From DATLYF01 sp035575095 (GTDB lineage: Bacteria; Pseudomonadota; Gammaproteobacteria; Competibacterales; Competibacteraceae): 12,698 bases of DNA. The stretch spans positions 1 through 12,698 of the forward strand of contig DATLYF010000050.1 in NCBI GenBank assembly GCA_035575095.1, in the 5' to 3' direction. Made by a program: the position numbers and the translations under genes. Each line of letters opens with the position of its first letter. Positions within the stretch are counted from its first letter, which is position 1. A model generated the notes under the pieces. That model made no database searches. It worked only from the letters and a program-made list of their open reading frames with translations, and had not been told where the DNA came from. Below, piece after piece: positions 6,896 through 12,698 of the stretch.

Positions 6896-7414
6896 TCAGT
6901 CCACGTAGGGATGCAGCGTCGGCTCCGCGCCCTTGACCTCGGCCTCGGGATGATGGGTCTTGATCAACTCGGTGATCTCCCCCACCCGGGCCTTGGGCAC
7001 GTCGACCATCATCAGCAGCTGGCCGGCGTCGATGGCGTGCTGGAACTGATCGAGCTGGGTGTTGGGCACCGACACTCCGATCATGCTCGCCACCCAGGCT
7101 CCCAGGCCGGCGCCCAGTAGACTGGTGGCGAGAATGGCGCCGCCGCCCAGCACCAATCCGGCCGGCGGGAAGGTGACCGCGGTGATGCCGGCCAGTAGCC
7201 CAGTGGCTCCCCCTACCGCCAGCCCCCGCTCCAGGGCCGGGACGAAGTCGCTTTCCTCGAACAGCCCCGCCTCCGGCAGATGGGCTTGCTCCAGAGCGGT
7301 GTGATCCTTGGCCACGATGTGGATATGGCGTTCCTCGATGCGGGCCAGCAGCAGCTCGTCGACGATCTTGCGGGCGCTGTCTACGTCGGGAACCAGAAAA
7401 TAAAGCCTTTTCAT
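6896..7414 (-). CDS. DUF1269-type membrane protein
   Basis: This 172-residue protein has an N-terminal alpha/beta region (MKRLYFLVPDVDSARKIVDELLLARIEERHIHIVAKD). A long Gly/Ala-rich hydrophobic hairpin spans about residues 64-115 (ERGLAVGGATGLLAG, GLVLGGGAILATSLLGAGLGAWVASMIGV). The C-terminal ferredoxin-like half (AIDAGQLLMMVDVPKARVGEITELIKTHHPEAEV) echoes the first. This is the layout of the DUF1269 family found in many proteobacteria. The hydrophobic centre suggests membrane association with soluble ends. The biochemical role is unknown, and family members are sometimes listed as stress-related. The ATG at 7414 is preceded by GAGGGG at about eight bases. It stands alone, divergent from the DMT transporter and convergent with tas. 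Confidence 0.8.
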   Translation of the reverse strand: MKRLYFLVPDVDSARKIVDELLLARIEERHIHIVAKDHTALEQAHLPEAGLFEESDFVPALERGLAVGGATGLLAGITAVTFPPAGLVLGGGAILATSLLGAGLGAWVASMIGVSVPNTQLDQFQHAIDAGQLLMMVDVPKARVGEITELIKTHHPEAEVKGAEPTLHPYVD

Positions 7415-7542
7415 CGCGCTGCCCCTCTACCCTGGTGATGCTTACAACACTAGACAGTCGCCGGGGCATTTGCATTCCATCGGTTGCGGAGTCGAGCAGC
7501 GAATGGGCTATGATGGCCGCCGGTCCTCAGCCCAGGATGCCC

Positions 7543-8454
7543 ATGAACCTGCCTGCCGCTATCCGCTCTCCGTCCCCCTATCTGCTGCTGGTGTTTCCGC
7601 CTCTGTTCTGGGCCGGCAACTTCGTACTGGGCCGGGCGGTGCGCGCCGATATCCCACCGTTCGCCCTGTCCTTCTGGCGCTGGACGGTGGCTCTCATCAT
7701 CCTGCTACCCTTCGTGCTGCCCCACATGCGCGCCCAGCGGACACTGCTGCGCGCCCACTTCGGCCGGCTGCTGGTGTTGAGCGTGCTCGGCGTGGCCAGC
7801 TACAACACTCTGGCCTACATCGGGTTGCAGCAGACCACCGCCACCAACGCCGTACTCATGGTATCCACCACCCCGGTGCTGATCGTGGGTGTGTCCTTCC
7901 TGCTGCTGCGCCAGACCATTCATCTGTGGCAGGGGCTGGGCATCTTGGTGTCGCTGGCCGGCGTGGCGGCCATCGTCCTCAAGGGTGATCTCACCAGTCT
8001 GCTGCAGCAGCAGCTCAATCCCGGCGATTTCTGGATTTTCGCTGCGGGCGTAAGCTGGGCCGGCTATTCGGTGCTGCTGGTCAAGTGGCGTCCGACCGGG
8101 CTGCACCCCCTGTCCTTCCTCGGCTTCACCATCGCCTTCGGCGTGCTGGCCATCCTGCCCCTTTATCTATGGGACTGGCTGATACGCGGCCATGGTTTCA
8201 TCCCCGGTCCCGTGACTCTGGGTAGCATCGGCTACGTGGCAGTGTTCCCCTCGGTGCTGGCCTACATCTTCTGGAACCGCGCGGTGACCGAGCTGGGTGC
8301 CAACCGCTGCGGCCAGTTCCTGCACCTGATGCCGGCCTTCGGCACTGTGCTGTCCTGGCTGCTGCTGGGGGAACGGCTGTACGCCTATCATTGGCTGGGG
8401 ATAGGGCTGATCGCGGCGGGGATCTATCTGGCGACGATGCTGGGGCGCCGCTGA
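7543..8454 (+). CDS. EamA/DMT-family transporter
   Basis: This inner-membrane protein has about ten hydrophobic segments in two EamA repeats (about residues 12-143 and 158-300), typical of drug/metabolite transporters that export amino acids or other small metabolites. Features seen are FPPLFWAGNFVLGRAV near the start, the YIGLQQTTATNAVLMVSTTPVLI segment ending repeat 1, GVSWAGYSVLLVKW opening repeat 2, and the closing FGTVLSWLLLGERLYAYHWLGIGLIAAGIY. The frame is open from 7435, but the first 36 residues are polar and unlike the family. A -10-like TATGAT at 7509-7514 also falls inside them. ATG 7543, with AGGA five bases upstream, gives MNLPAAIRSPSPYLLL and 303 residues; ATG 7537 is an alternative. 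Substrate unknown. It ends four bases before the convergent AEC gene. Confidence 0.88.
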   Translation: MNLPAAIRSPSPYLLLVFPPLFWAGNFVLGRAVRADIPPFALSFWRWTVALIILLPFVLPHMRAQRTLLRAHFGRLLVLSVLGVASYNTLAYIGLQQTTATNAVLMVSTTPVLIVGVSFLLLRQTIHLWQGLGILVSLAGVAAIVLKGDLTSLLQQQLNPGDFWIFAAGVSWAGYSVLLVKWRPTGLHPLSFLGFTIAFGVLAILPLYLWDWLIRGHGFIPGPVTLGSIGYVAVFPSVLAYIFWNRAVTELGANRCGQFLHLMPAFGTVLSWLLLGERLYAYHWLGIGLIAAGIYLATMLGRR

Positions 8455-8458
8455 CCCC

Positions 8459-9349
8459 CTATCCGCCAAGCCCCGGCAAGGCAAAGTACAGCGCCATCGG
8501 AATCGCCAGCAGACTGCCCAGGTTGCCGAGCATGACAACGGACGCCACCCGCTCCGGCTCCTGGCGGTACTGCTCGGCGATCAGATAGTTGGTCACCGCC
8601 GGCGGCAGGGCGCCGAATACTAGCAGCAGCGCGGCCTGCAGCGGGGTCAGGTCGAGGAACGGGCGCAGCAGCAGTACCACCGCCACCCCCGAGAGCGGGC
8701 ACAGCACGGCACCGGCCAGCCCGATGCGCCAGTCGCGCAGGCTGACGTCGTTGAGGCGCACTCCCAAGGCAAACAGCATCAGCGGGATGGCGATCTGGCT
8801 CATCATCTTGATCGGCTCCATGAGCCAGCCCGGCGGCTGCCAGCCGGCCAGGCTACAGGCCAGCCCGAGGAGGGTGGCGAGGATCAGAGGCATGCGCAGC
8901 AGCCGCCCGGGATGGGTGTGGTGGTCGATCATGTAGATGCCCACGGTGAGATGCAGCACCATCTCGATCAGAAACAGCACCACCGCCGCCTGCAACGCCT
9001 GTTCGCCGAAGGCGAACAGCGCCAGCGGCAGCCCCATGTTGCCGGAGTTGTTGAACATCATCGGCGGCAGAAAGGTCCGGTAGTCGACTTTCAGCAGCGG
9101 CAGCAGCGGCAGCAGCAGCAGCCCCGAGCCGAGGACCACCGCCACTGCGCCGATGCTCAAGTCGCGGAACTCAGCAAACGCCAGGGGCTTGTCCACCAGC
9201 GCCCAGAAGATCAGTGCCGGCAGGAACACCTCCATGTTCATCTGATTGGCGAAGCCCATCTGCGGACGGCGCACGCGACCGTAGAGCAGCCCGGCCACCG
9301 CCACCGCGAACACTGGGAAGATGATGCCGAGGATCTTCAGAACCAGCAT
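8459..9349 (-). CDS. AEC-family (auxin efflux carrier-like) transporter
   Basis: This 296-residue membrane protein has about ten hydrophobic segments in two halves and belongs to the AEC family. Bacterial members move organic acids such as malate or malonate; some are uncharacterised. The first half carries NMEVFLPALIFWALV, and the centre carries the family's conserved PPMMFNNSGNMGLPLALFAFGE near residues 95-116. The second half has IAIPLMLFALGVRL and GALPPAVTNYLIAEQY. The ATG at 9349 shares one base with the TGA of the alpha/beta hydrolase upstream (TGATG), so the two genes are co-transcribed and their translation is probably coupled. That pairing suggests the hydrolase and carrier may act on related compounds, but no substrate can be read from the sequence. 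Confidence 0.9.
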   Translation of the reverse strand: MLVLKILGIIFPVFAVAVAGLLYGRVRRPQMGFANQMNMEVFLPALIFWALVDKPLAFAEFRDLSIGAVAVVLGSGLLLLPLLPLLKVDYRTFLPPMMFNNSGNMGLPLALFAFGEQALQAAVVLFLIEMVLHLTVGIYMIDHHTHPGRLLRMPLILATLLGLACSLAGWQPPGWLMEPIKMMSQIAIPLMLFALGVRLNDVSLRDWRIGLAGAVLCPLSGVAVVLLLRPFLDLTPLQAALLLVFGALPPAVTNYLIAEQYRQEPERVASVVMLGNLGSLLAIPMALYFALPGLGG

Positions 9350-10209
9350 CAGGCCCCCTGCTGCGCCAGCAGCCAGTCGCGCACCACGGCGATCTGGGCG
9401 GGATCCATGAGCATGGGCGCATGGCCGGTGATGGGGAATTCCACCAGGCTGGCCTTGGGGCCGCGCTGGGTCATGGCCGCGGCGGTGTCGCGGGTGAGGA
9501 CGTCAGAGGTTGCGCCGCGCAGCAGCAGCACCGGGCAGCGGATCGCCTCCCACAACGGCCACAGGTCGATGTCCTTATCGGCCGCAGTGCGGAAGTTGTC
9601 GGCGATGGCGGGATCGTAGGCGAAGGTGTAGCGGCCGTCGGGCAACTGCCTGGCCGCGTGCACGGCGAGGTGGCGCCACTGGGCGTCGTCCAGCGGACCG
9701 AAGGAGGCGGAGATCTCGCGAATGTAGCGCTCCAGGGCAGCGAGATCGTCGAACACCGGCGTCTGGCCGACGTAGGTGGCGATGCGCTCCAGCGCCGCCT
9801 GAGGAATGAATGGCCCGACGTCATTTACCACCAGGCGGCGGATCGGACTGCCCGGCTGGGCGGCCAGGGCCATACCGATCAGCCCGCCCATGGAGGTGCC
9901 CACCCAGTCCACCTGCTCGGCGCCGCTGCGGGCGATGAGCGCGGCCATGTCGGCGGCATACTGGTTGTAGTTGTAGTCGGCGCTGTGGCTTAGCCACTGG
10001 CTCTGACCGCGGCCAGCCACATCCGGGCACAGCACCCGATAACCGTCCGCCTCCAGGGCGGCGGCGAGAAAGTCGAAATCGCGCCCGCAGCGGGTCAGGC
10101 CGTGGACGCAGATCAGCACCCGCGGGTTGTCCGGATCGCCCCACTCGCTGTAGTGGATGCGGTGGAAACCGTGCGGGCTCAGTCCCAGATAATGTCTGTC
10201 ACGCCTCAT
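9349..10209 (-). CDS. Alpha/beta hydrolase coupled to the AEC carrier
   Basis: This 286-residue cytoplasmic alpha/beta-hydrolase fold enzyme has no signal peptide. The oxyanion segment CVHGLTR is at 34-40 and the nucleophile elbow GTSMGG puts Ser106 at its centre. The acid is Asp236 in GATSDVL and the base is His263 in TGHAPML, so the triad is complete. A helical cap region lies between about 130 and 215 (AALERIATYVGQTPVFDDLAALERYIREI). Such enzymes cleave esters, amides, C-C bonds or haloalkanes; nothing here decides between them. AAGGGA precedes the ATG by about eight bases. It is the first gene of a two-gene unit with the AEC carrier and is divergent from a second alpha/beta hydrolase. Confidence 0.88.
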   Translation of the reverse strand: MRRDRHYLGLSPHGFHRIHYSEWGDPDNPRVLICVHGLTRCGRDFDFLAAALEADGYRVLCPDVAGRGQSQWLSHSADYNYNQYAADMAALIARSGAEQVDWVGTSMGGLIGMALAAQPGSPIRRLVVNDVGPFIPQAALERIATYVGQTPVFDDLAALERYIREISASFGPLDDAQWRHLAVHAARQLPDGRYTFAYDPAIADNFRTAADKDIDLWPLWEAIRCPVLLLRGATSDVLTRDTAAAMTQRGPKASLVEFPITGHAPMLMDPAQIAVVRDWLLAQQGA

Positions 10210-10267
10210 GGTGGTGCTTCCCTTGGCTGTGGCGGCTGCCCACGAGCCGGCGCGGGGCTAAAATCGA

Positions 10268-10281
10268 GGTACTAACGTACC
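10268..10281. promoter_or_regulatory. Small palindrome between the divergent hydrolase genes, possible operator
   Basis: GGTAC (10268-10272), four bases TAAC, and GTACC (10277-10281) form a perfect 5-4-5 inverted repeat. It lies in the 95-base gap between the two divergent alpha/beta hydrolases, 24 bases before the plus-strand start. It is just downstream of a -10-like TAAAAT (10259-10264) that would serve the plus-strand gene, although no good -35 goes with it. The position suits a repressor site, but no regulator gene is in the window. Confidence 0.35.
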
Positions 10282-10304
10282 AACGCGCAACCGGATCGAG
10301 CCCT

Positions 10305-11045
10305 ATGAACTCACTCTACTATAGCGACACCGGCCAGGGTGACGCCGTGCTGCTGCTGCACAGCGGCGGCATGTGCGGCGAGGAATGGCAGCCGCAGATC
10401 CCGGCCCTGGCCCGCCACTTCCGCGTCATCGCCCCCGATCTGCCGGGCCACGGCAAGAGCCCGCTACGCGCCGAGCGCCTGCGCGTGCGCGACATGGCCC
10501 AGGCGGTGCTGGAGCTCATGGATCACCTGGGACTGGAGCAAGCTCATCTGGTCGGCTCTTCGCTGGGCGGCGCGGTAGCCCTGTGGCTGGTGGTGAACTA
10601 TCCGCAGCGGGTGGACAAGCTGGTGCTGTACCGGGTCGGCCACCGCAAGAGCGCCGAGAGCTACGAGGGCACCCGCGCCATGGCCGACCCAGCGTATTGG
10701 CACGGGGTCGGGCTGGACCGCTGGCTGAGTCGCATCCACGAGCCCCAAGGCGGTCCCGAGGCCTGGAAGACGGTGATTCGCCGCGTCTCCGATGCCCTGG
10801 ACCCGGCCGACAGCGACCACGATTACCCGCTGGAGGCGCTGCACGACCTGCTCCAACCGACCCTGATCGTAGTTGGCGACCGCGACCCGCTGGTGCCGCT
10901 GGAGCAGGCCCTGGCCATGTACCACGCCATCCCCGACTGCGGGCTGTGGGTCATGCCCCACGCCAGCCACGTCACCGCCAGCAACACTTGGCGTGCCGAC
11001 AGCTTCGCCCTGGAGCTGACCCGCTTCCTGCAGCGGCGCGGCTGA
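10305..11045 (+). CDS. Alpha/beta hydrolase
   Basis: This 246-residue soluble alpha/beta-hydrolase enzyme has the common HxGGM oxyanion region (LLHSGGMCGEEW, 18-28). APDLPGHGKS lies at 43-52, the nucleophile is Ser86 in GSSLGG, the acid is Asp194 in GDRDPLVP, and the base is His222 in HASHV. The cap between about 112 and 178 is short and rich in charged residues. The arrangement resembles 3-oxoadipate enol-lactonase or BioH/MenH-like enzymes, but without pathway neighbours no specific function should be assigned. The ATG has only a weak SD (GGATCGAG). It is transcribed away from the other hydrolase and shares a 95-base upstream region with it. The two proteins are not close in sequence beyond the fold motifs. 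Confidence 0.88.
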   Translation: MNSLYYSDTGQGDAVLLLHSGGMCGEEWQPQIPALARHFRVIAPDLPGHGKSPLRAERLRVRDMAQAVLELMDHLGLEQAHLVGSSLGGAVALWLVVNYPQRVDKLVLYRVGHRKSAESYEGTRAMADPAYWHGVGLDRWLSRIHEPQGGPEAWKTVIRRVSDALDPADSDHDYPLEALHDLLQPTLIVVGDRDPLVPLEQALAMYHAIPDCGLWVMPHASHVTASNTWRADSFALELTRFLQRRG

Positions 11046-11123
11046 CGGCGGATCACCGCGGCGATCCGGACTCATCGGCCCGGACCGGCAGGCTGACCCG
11101 GACATAGGAATCCCCCCTCACCC

Positions 11124-11153
11124 GGCCCTCTCCCCCTTCGGGTGGAGAGGGCC
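11124..11153. repeat. REP-like palindrome with TTCG loop
   Basis: GGCCCTCTCC (11124-11133) pairs perfectly with GGAGAGGGCC (11144-11153). Inside it, after one C/T mismatch, CC and GG close a TTCG tetraloop (11137-11140). It is preceded by CCCCCCTCACCC. This composition is typical of the dispersed palindromes common between genes in proteobacteria. No T-run follows, so it is not a standard terminator, though it lies between the end of a hydrolase gene and the next transporter gene and could stop 3' decay. Confidence 0.65.
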
Positions 11154-11247
11154 GCAAATACAAATGGGGGAGCAGCGATACGGGCATGCTACACTCTGCC
11201 CGCCGCCTGCCCGCGCGGCGTTTCACTGTCCAATAACCAGCGCCCTC

Positions 11248-12144
11248 ATGAGAACCCACGCGCTCAAAGCGGATCTTTTCCTGTTGCTCGCCGCCACCAT
11301 CTGGGGCACTGCCTTTGCCGCCCAGCGGGTCGGCATGGACTCCATCGGCCCGCTGCTGTTCACCGGCCTGCGTTTCCTGCTCGGTGCCCTGGTCATCGTG
11401 CCGCTAGCCCTACGCGCCCCGCTCACCAGCGAGGAGCGCCGCCTCGGTCCCGGGCGTTGCCTGAGCGGCGGTCTGCTGGCCGGTATTCTGCTGTTTCTCG
11501 GCGCCGCCATCCAGCAGGTGGGGCTGATCTACACCACCGCCGCCAATGCCGGCTTCATTACCGGCCTGTACGTGATCATGGTGCCCCTGTTCGGGTTGGC
11601 GCTCGGCCAGCGCACTGGGCTGGGCACCTGGCTGGGCGGATTGCTGGCGGTGACCGGCCTGTACTTCCTCAGCGTTGGCGAATCCTGGAGCATCGCCTAC
11701 GGCGATGCGCTGCAGTTGCTCGGTGCGGTGTTCTGGGCCGGTCACGTGCTGTTCCTGGGGCATTGGTCTGGGCGCCTCCACCCGGTGCGCCTGGCGCTCT
11801 ATCAGTTCCTCACCTGCGCCACCCTCAGCCTGCTCGGGGCGCTGCTCAGCGAAGACATCGCCTGGCACTCCATCCAGGCGGCGGCCGTTCCCCTCCTCTA
11901 CGGTGGTCTAATTTCAGTGGGCGTGGGCTTCACCCTGCAGGTGTTGGGCCAGCGCGACGCCATTCCCGCCCACGCCGCCATCATCCTCAGCTTGGAGGCG
12001 GTGGTGGCGGCCCTGGCCGGCTGGCTGTTCCTGGGCGAAACCCTGAGCTCGCGGGCCGTGTTCGGCTGCGCGCTGATGCTCGGCGGCATGCTGGTGGCGC
12101 AGTTGTTGCCGCTGTGGCGGGCGCGGCGGCTGCGACCGGCCTGA
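11248..12144 (+). CDS. EamA/DMT-family transporter
   Basis: This second drug/metabolite transporter of the window is an inner-membrane protein of 298 residues with about ten hydrophobic segments in two EamA repeats (about 8-138 and 151-288). Recognisable segments are LLLAATIWGTAFAAQRVGMDSIGPLLFTGLRF at the start, IYTTAANAGFITGLYVIMVPLF ending repeat 1, LLGAVFWAGHVLFLG opening repeat 2, and AAIILSLEAVVAALAGWLFLGETLS near the end, all standard for the family. The frame is open from 11164. The extra 28 residues are not membrane-like and overlap a TGCTACACT extended -10 (11187-11195), so I chose ATG 11248 (MRTHALKADLFLLLA), although it has no clear SD. Substrate unknown. DUF1820 follows after 36 bases. 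Confidence 0.88.
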   Translation: MRTHALKADLFLLLAATIWGTAFAAQRVGMDSIGPLLFTGLRFLLGALVIVPLALRAPLTSEERRLGPGRCLSGGLLAGILLFLGAAIQQVGLIYTTAANAGFITGLYVIMVPLFGLALGQRTGLGTWLGGLLAVTGLYFLSVGESWSIAYGDALQLLGAVFWAGHVLFLGHWSGRLHPVRLALYQFLTCATLSLLGALLSEDIAWHSIQAAAVPLLYGGLISVGVGFTLQVLGQRDAIPAHAAIILSLEAVVAALAGWLFLGETLSSRAVFGCALMLGGMLVAQLLPLWRARRLRPA

Positions 12145-12180
12145 GACGGTATTCCATCCCATTCGGAAACGATCACGACC

Positions 12181-12534
12181 ATGACCAGCAGACGCAACAA
12201 CCGGCGCATCTACAAAGTCCTGTTCCATAGCCAGGGCAAGGTCTATGAGCTGTTCGCCCGCCATGTCTACTCGGGCGATCTGTACGGCTTCATCCAGGTC
12301 GAAGAGCTGATCTTCGGCGAAACCTCGGGCCTGCTCATCGACCCCGCCCAGGAGCGGCTGCAGGGCGAGTTCGGCGGGGTCAAGCGCAGCTTCATCCCGA
12401 TCCATGCCATCATCCGCATCGATGAGGTGGAGAAGGAAGGGGTGAGCAAGATCCGCGGCGAGGGCGAGAGCAACGTCGCCGCCTTCCCGCCTGCGGCGCT
12501 CGCGCCCGGCAAACGTCCGCCCGGCAAGGAATGA
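12181..12534 (+). CDS. DUF1820-family protein
   Basis: This 117-residue soluble protein of the DUF1820 family is a small conserved protein of many Gammaproteobacteria with no established function. The conserved part is residues 8-82: RRIYKVLFHSQGKVYELFARHVYSGDLYGFIQVEELIFGE, then LLIDPAQERLQGEFGGVKRSFIPIHAIIRIDEVEKEG. It looks like a compact beta-rich domain. The C-terminal 30 residues are Pro/Gly/Ala-rich and probably disordered. There is no signal peptide or membrane segment. The ATG at 12181 is the family's usual start, with only a weak SD. It lies 36 bases after the DMT transporter and may share its transcript. A promoter for an RNA gene begins about 75 bases after its stop. Confidence 0.85.
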   Translation: MTSRRNNRRIYKVLFHSQGKVYELFARHVYSGDLYGFIQVEELIFGETSGLLIDPAQERLQGEFGGVKRSFIPIHAIIRIDEVEKEGVSKIRGEGESNVAAFPPAALAPGKRPPGKE

Positions 12535-12610
12535 CGGACGGAGCAGCCACACGGCGGCCACCCGTTCACAAGCTTTAACAATTGCCGCCTGCCGCCGGGG
12601 ATGGCGCTTT

Positions 12611-12618
12611 GCTATAGT
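12611..12618 (+). promoter_or_regulatory. Extended -10 promoter before the putative 6S RNA
   Basis: TGCTATAGT forms an extended -10 (TATAGT at 12613-12618). The -35 region at 12589-12594 (CTGCCG, 18-base spacer) is weak. Upstream of it at 12565-12584 is a locally AT-rich stretch (TTCACAAGCTTTAACAATTG) that could be an UP element. Transcription would begin near 12625, about 20 bases before the putative mature 6S RNA end. Confidence 0.5.
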
Positions 12619-12644
12619 GCCTCGCGCGCACAGAGCGCTTGGAA

Positions 12645-12698
12645 GTATCCCTGAGATAGTTTCGCTAGTTTTTTCCGAACCCGCCCTGACCCGGCGGG
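12645..12698 (+). ncRNA. ssrS: Probable 5' end of 6S RNA (cut by the right edge)
   Basis: The sequence CCCTGAGATAGTTTCGCTAG, then CCGAACCCGCCCTGACCCG, follows the 5' part of gammaproteobacterial 6S RNA. In E. coli that part reads UCUGAGAUGUUCGCAAG and then, after a short gap, CAGUCCCCUGAGCCG. 6S RNA binds the sigma70 RNA polymerase holoenzyme and mimics an open promoter, lowering transcription in stationary phase. A suitable promoter stands just upstream. Only about 55 of the usual 180 or so bases are in the window, so the 3' closing strand cannot be checked. The exact 5' end is approximate. A chance resemblance is possible. Confidence 0.5.

Noticed and set aside
6823..6898. TGACCCC/GGGGTCA inverted repeat around the tas and DUF1269 stop codons
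   Set aside because: The arms are only 7 bp and 62 bases apart, with no further pairing or T-tract; probably a coincidence of the two facing stop codons.

Overview
The window is a GC-rich piece of ordinary chromosome from a proteobacterium, most probably a non-enteric member of the Gammaproteobacteria. The signs are a dapB-carA-(LysE-type exporter)-carB block of the kind I remember from Pseudomonas, a Tas-type aldo/keto reductase very close to E. coli Tas, TrmB, a DUF1820 protein, a tRNA-Gly(CCC) almost identical to E. coli glyU, and what looks like the 5' end of a gammaproteobacterial 6S RNA at the right edge. I cannot name the genus. The layout is housekeeping genes interleaved with small-molecule exporters and conserved genes of unknown function. 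I see no CRISPR array, toxin-antitoxin pair, phage gene or defence island.

Region 1 (1-3780, all minus strand). A tRNA-Gly(CCC) with its own promoter and a clear intrinsic terminator is followed by dapB (lysine/diaminopimelate synthesis). Then comes a promoter at the dapB stop codon, a hairpin-bearing leader, carA (starting at a TTG), a LeuE/RhtB-type amino-acid exporter, and the first 283 codons of carB, which runs off the left edge. This cluster joins carbamoyl phosphate synthesis (arginine and pyrimidines) with lysine synthesis and amino-acid export.

Region 2 (3821-5051). A short H-NS/HvrA-type nucleoid protein has a near-consensus sigma70 promoter in an AT-rich upstream region. Behind it lie about 760 bases without a convincing gene. 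This stretch holds a possible decayed transposase fragment and an 11-base direct repeat.

Region 3 (5052-8454). trmB (tRNA m7G46 methyltransferase) and tas (aldo/keto reductase) are close together on the plus strand. A convergent DUF1269 membrane protein follows on the minus strand, and then a divergent EamA/DMT transporter.

Region 4 (8459-11045). An AEC-family carrier and an alpha/beta hydrolase form a minus-strand pair joined by a one-base TGATG overlap. A second, unrelated-looking alpha/beta hydrolase is transcribed divergently. The 95-base gap between the two hydrolases contains a perfect small palindrome.

Region 5 (11046-12698). A palindromic REP-like hairpin precedes a second EamA/DMT transporter and a DUF1820 gene. 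The window ends in an extended -10 promoter and the probable start of 6S RNA.

Most gene calls are secure from motifs. The less certain items are the exact starts of the two DMT genes, the transposase remnant, and the 6S RNA, of which only about 55 bases are visible.
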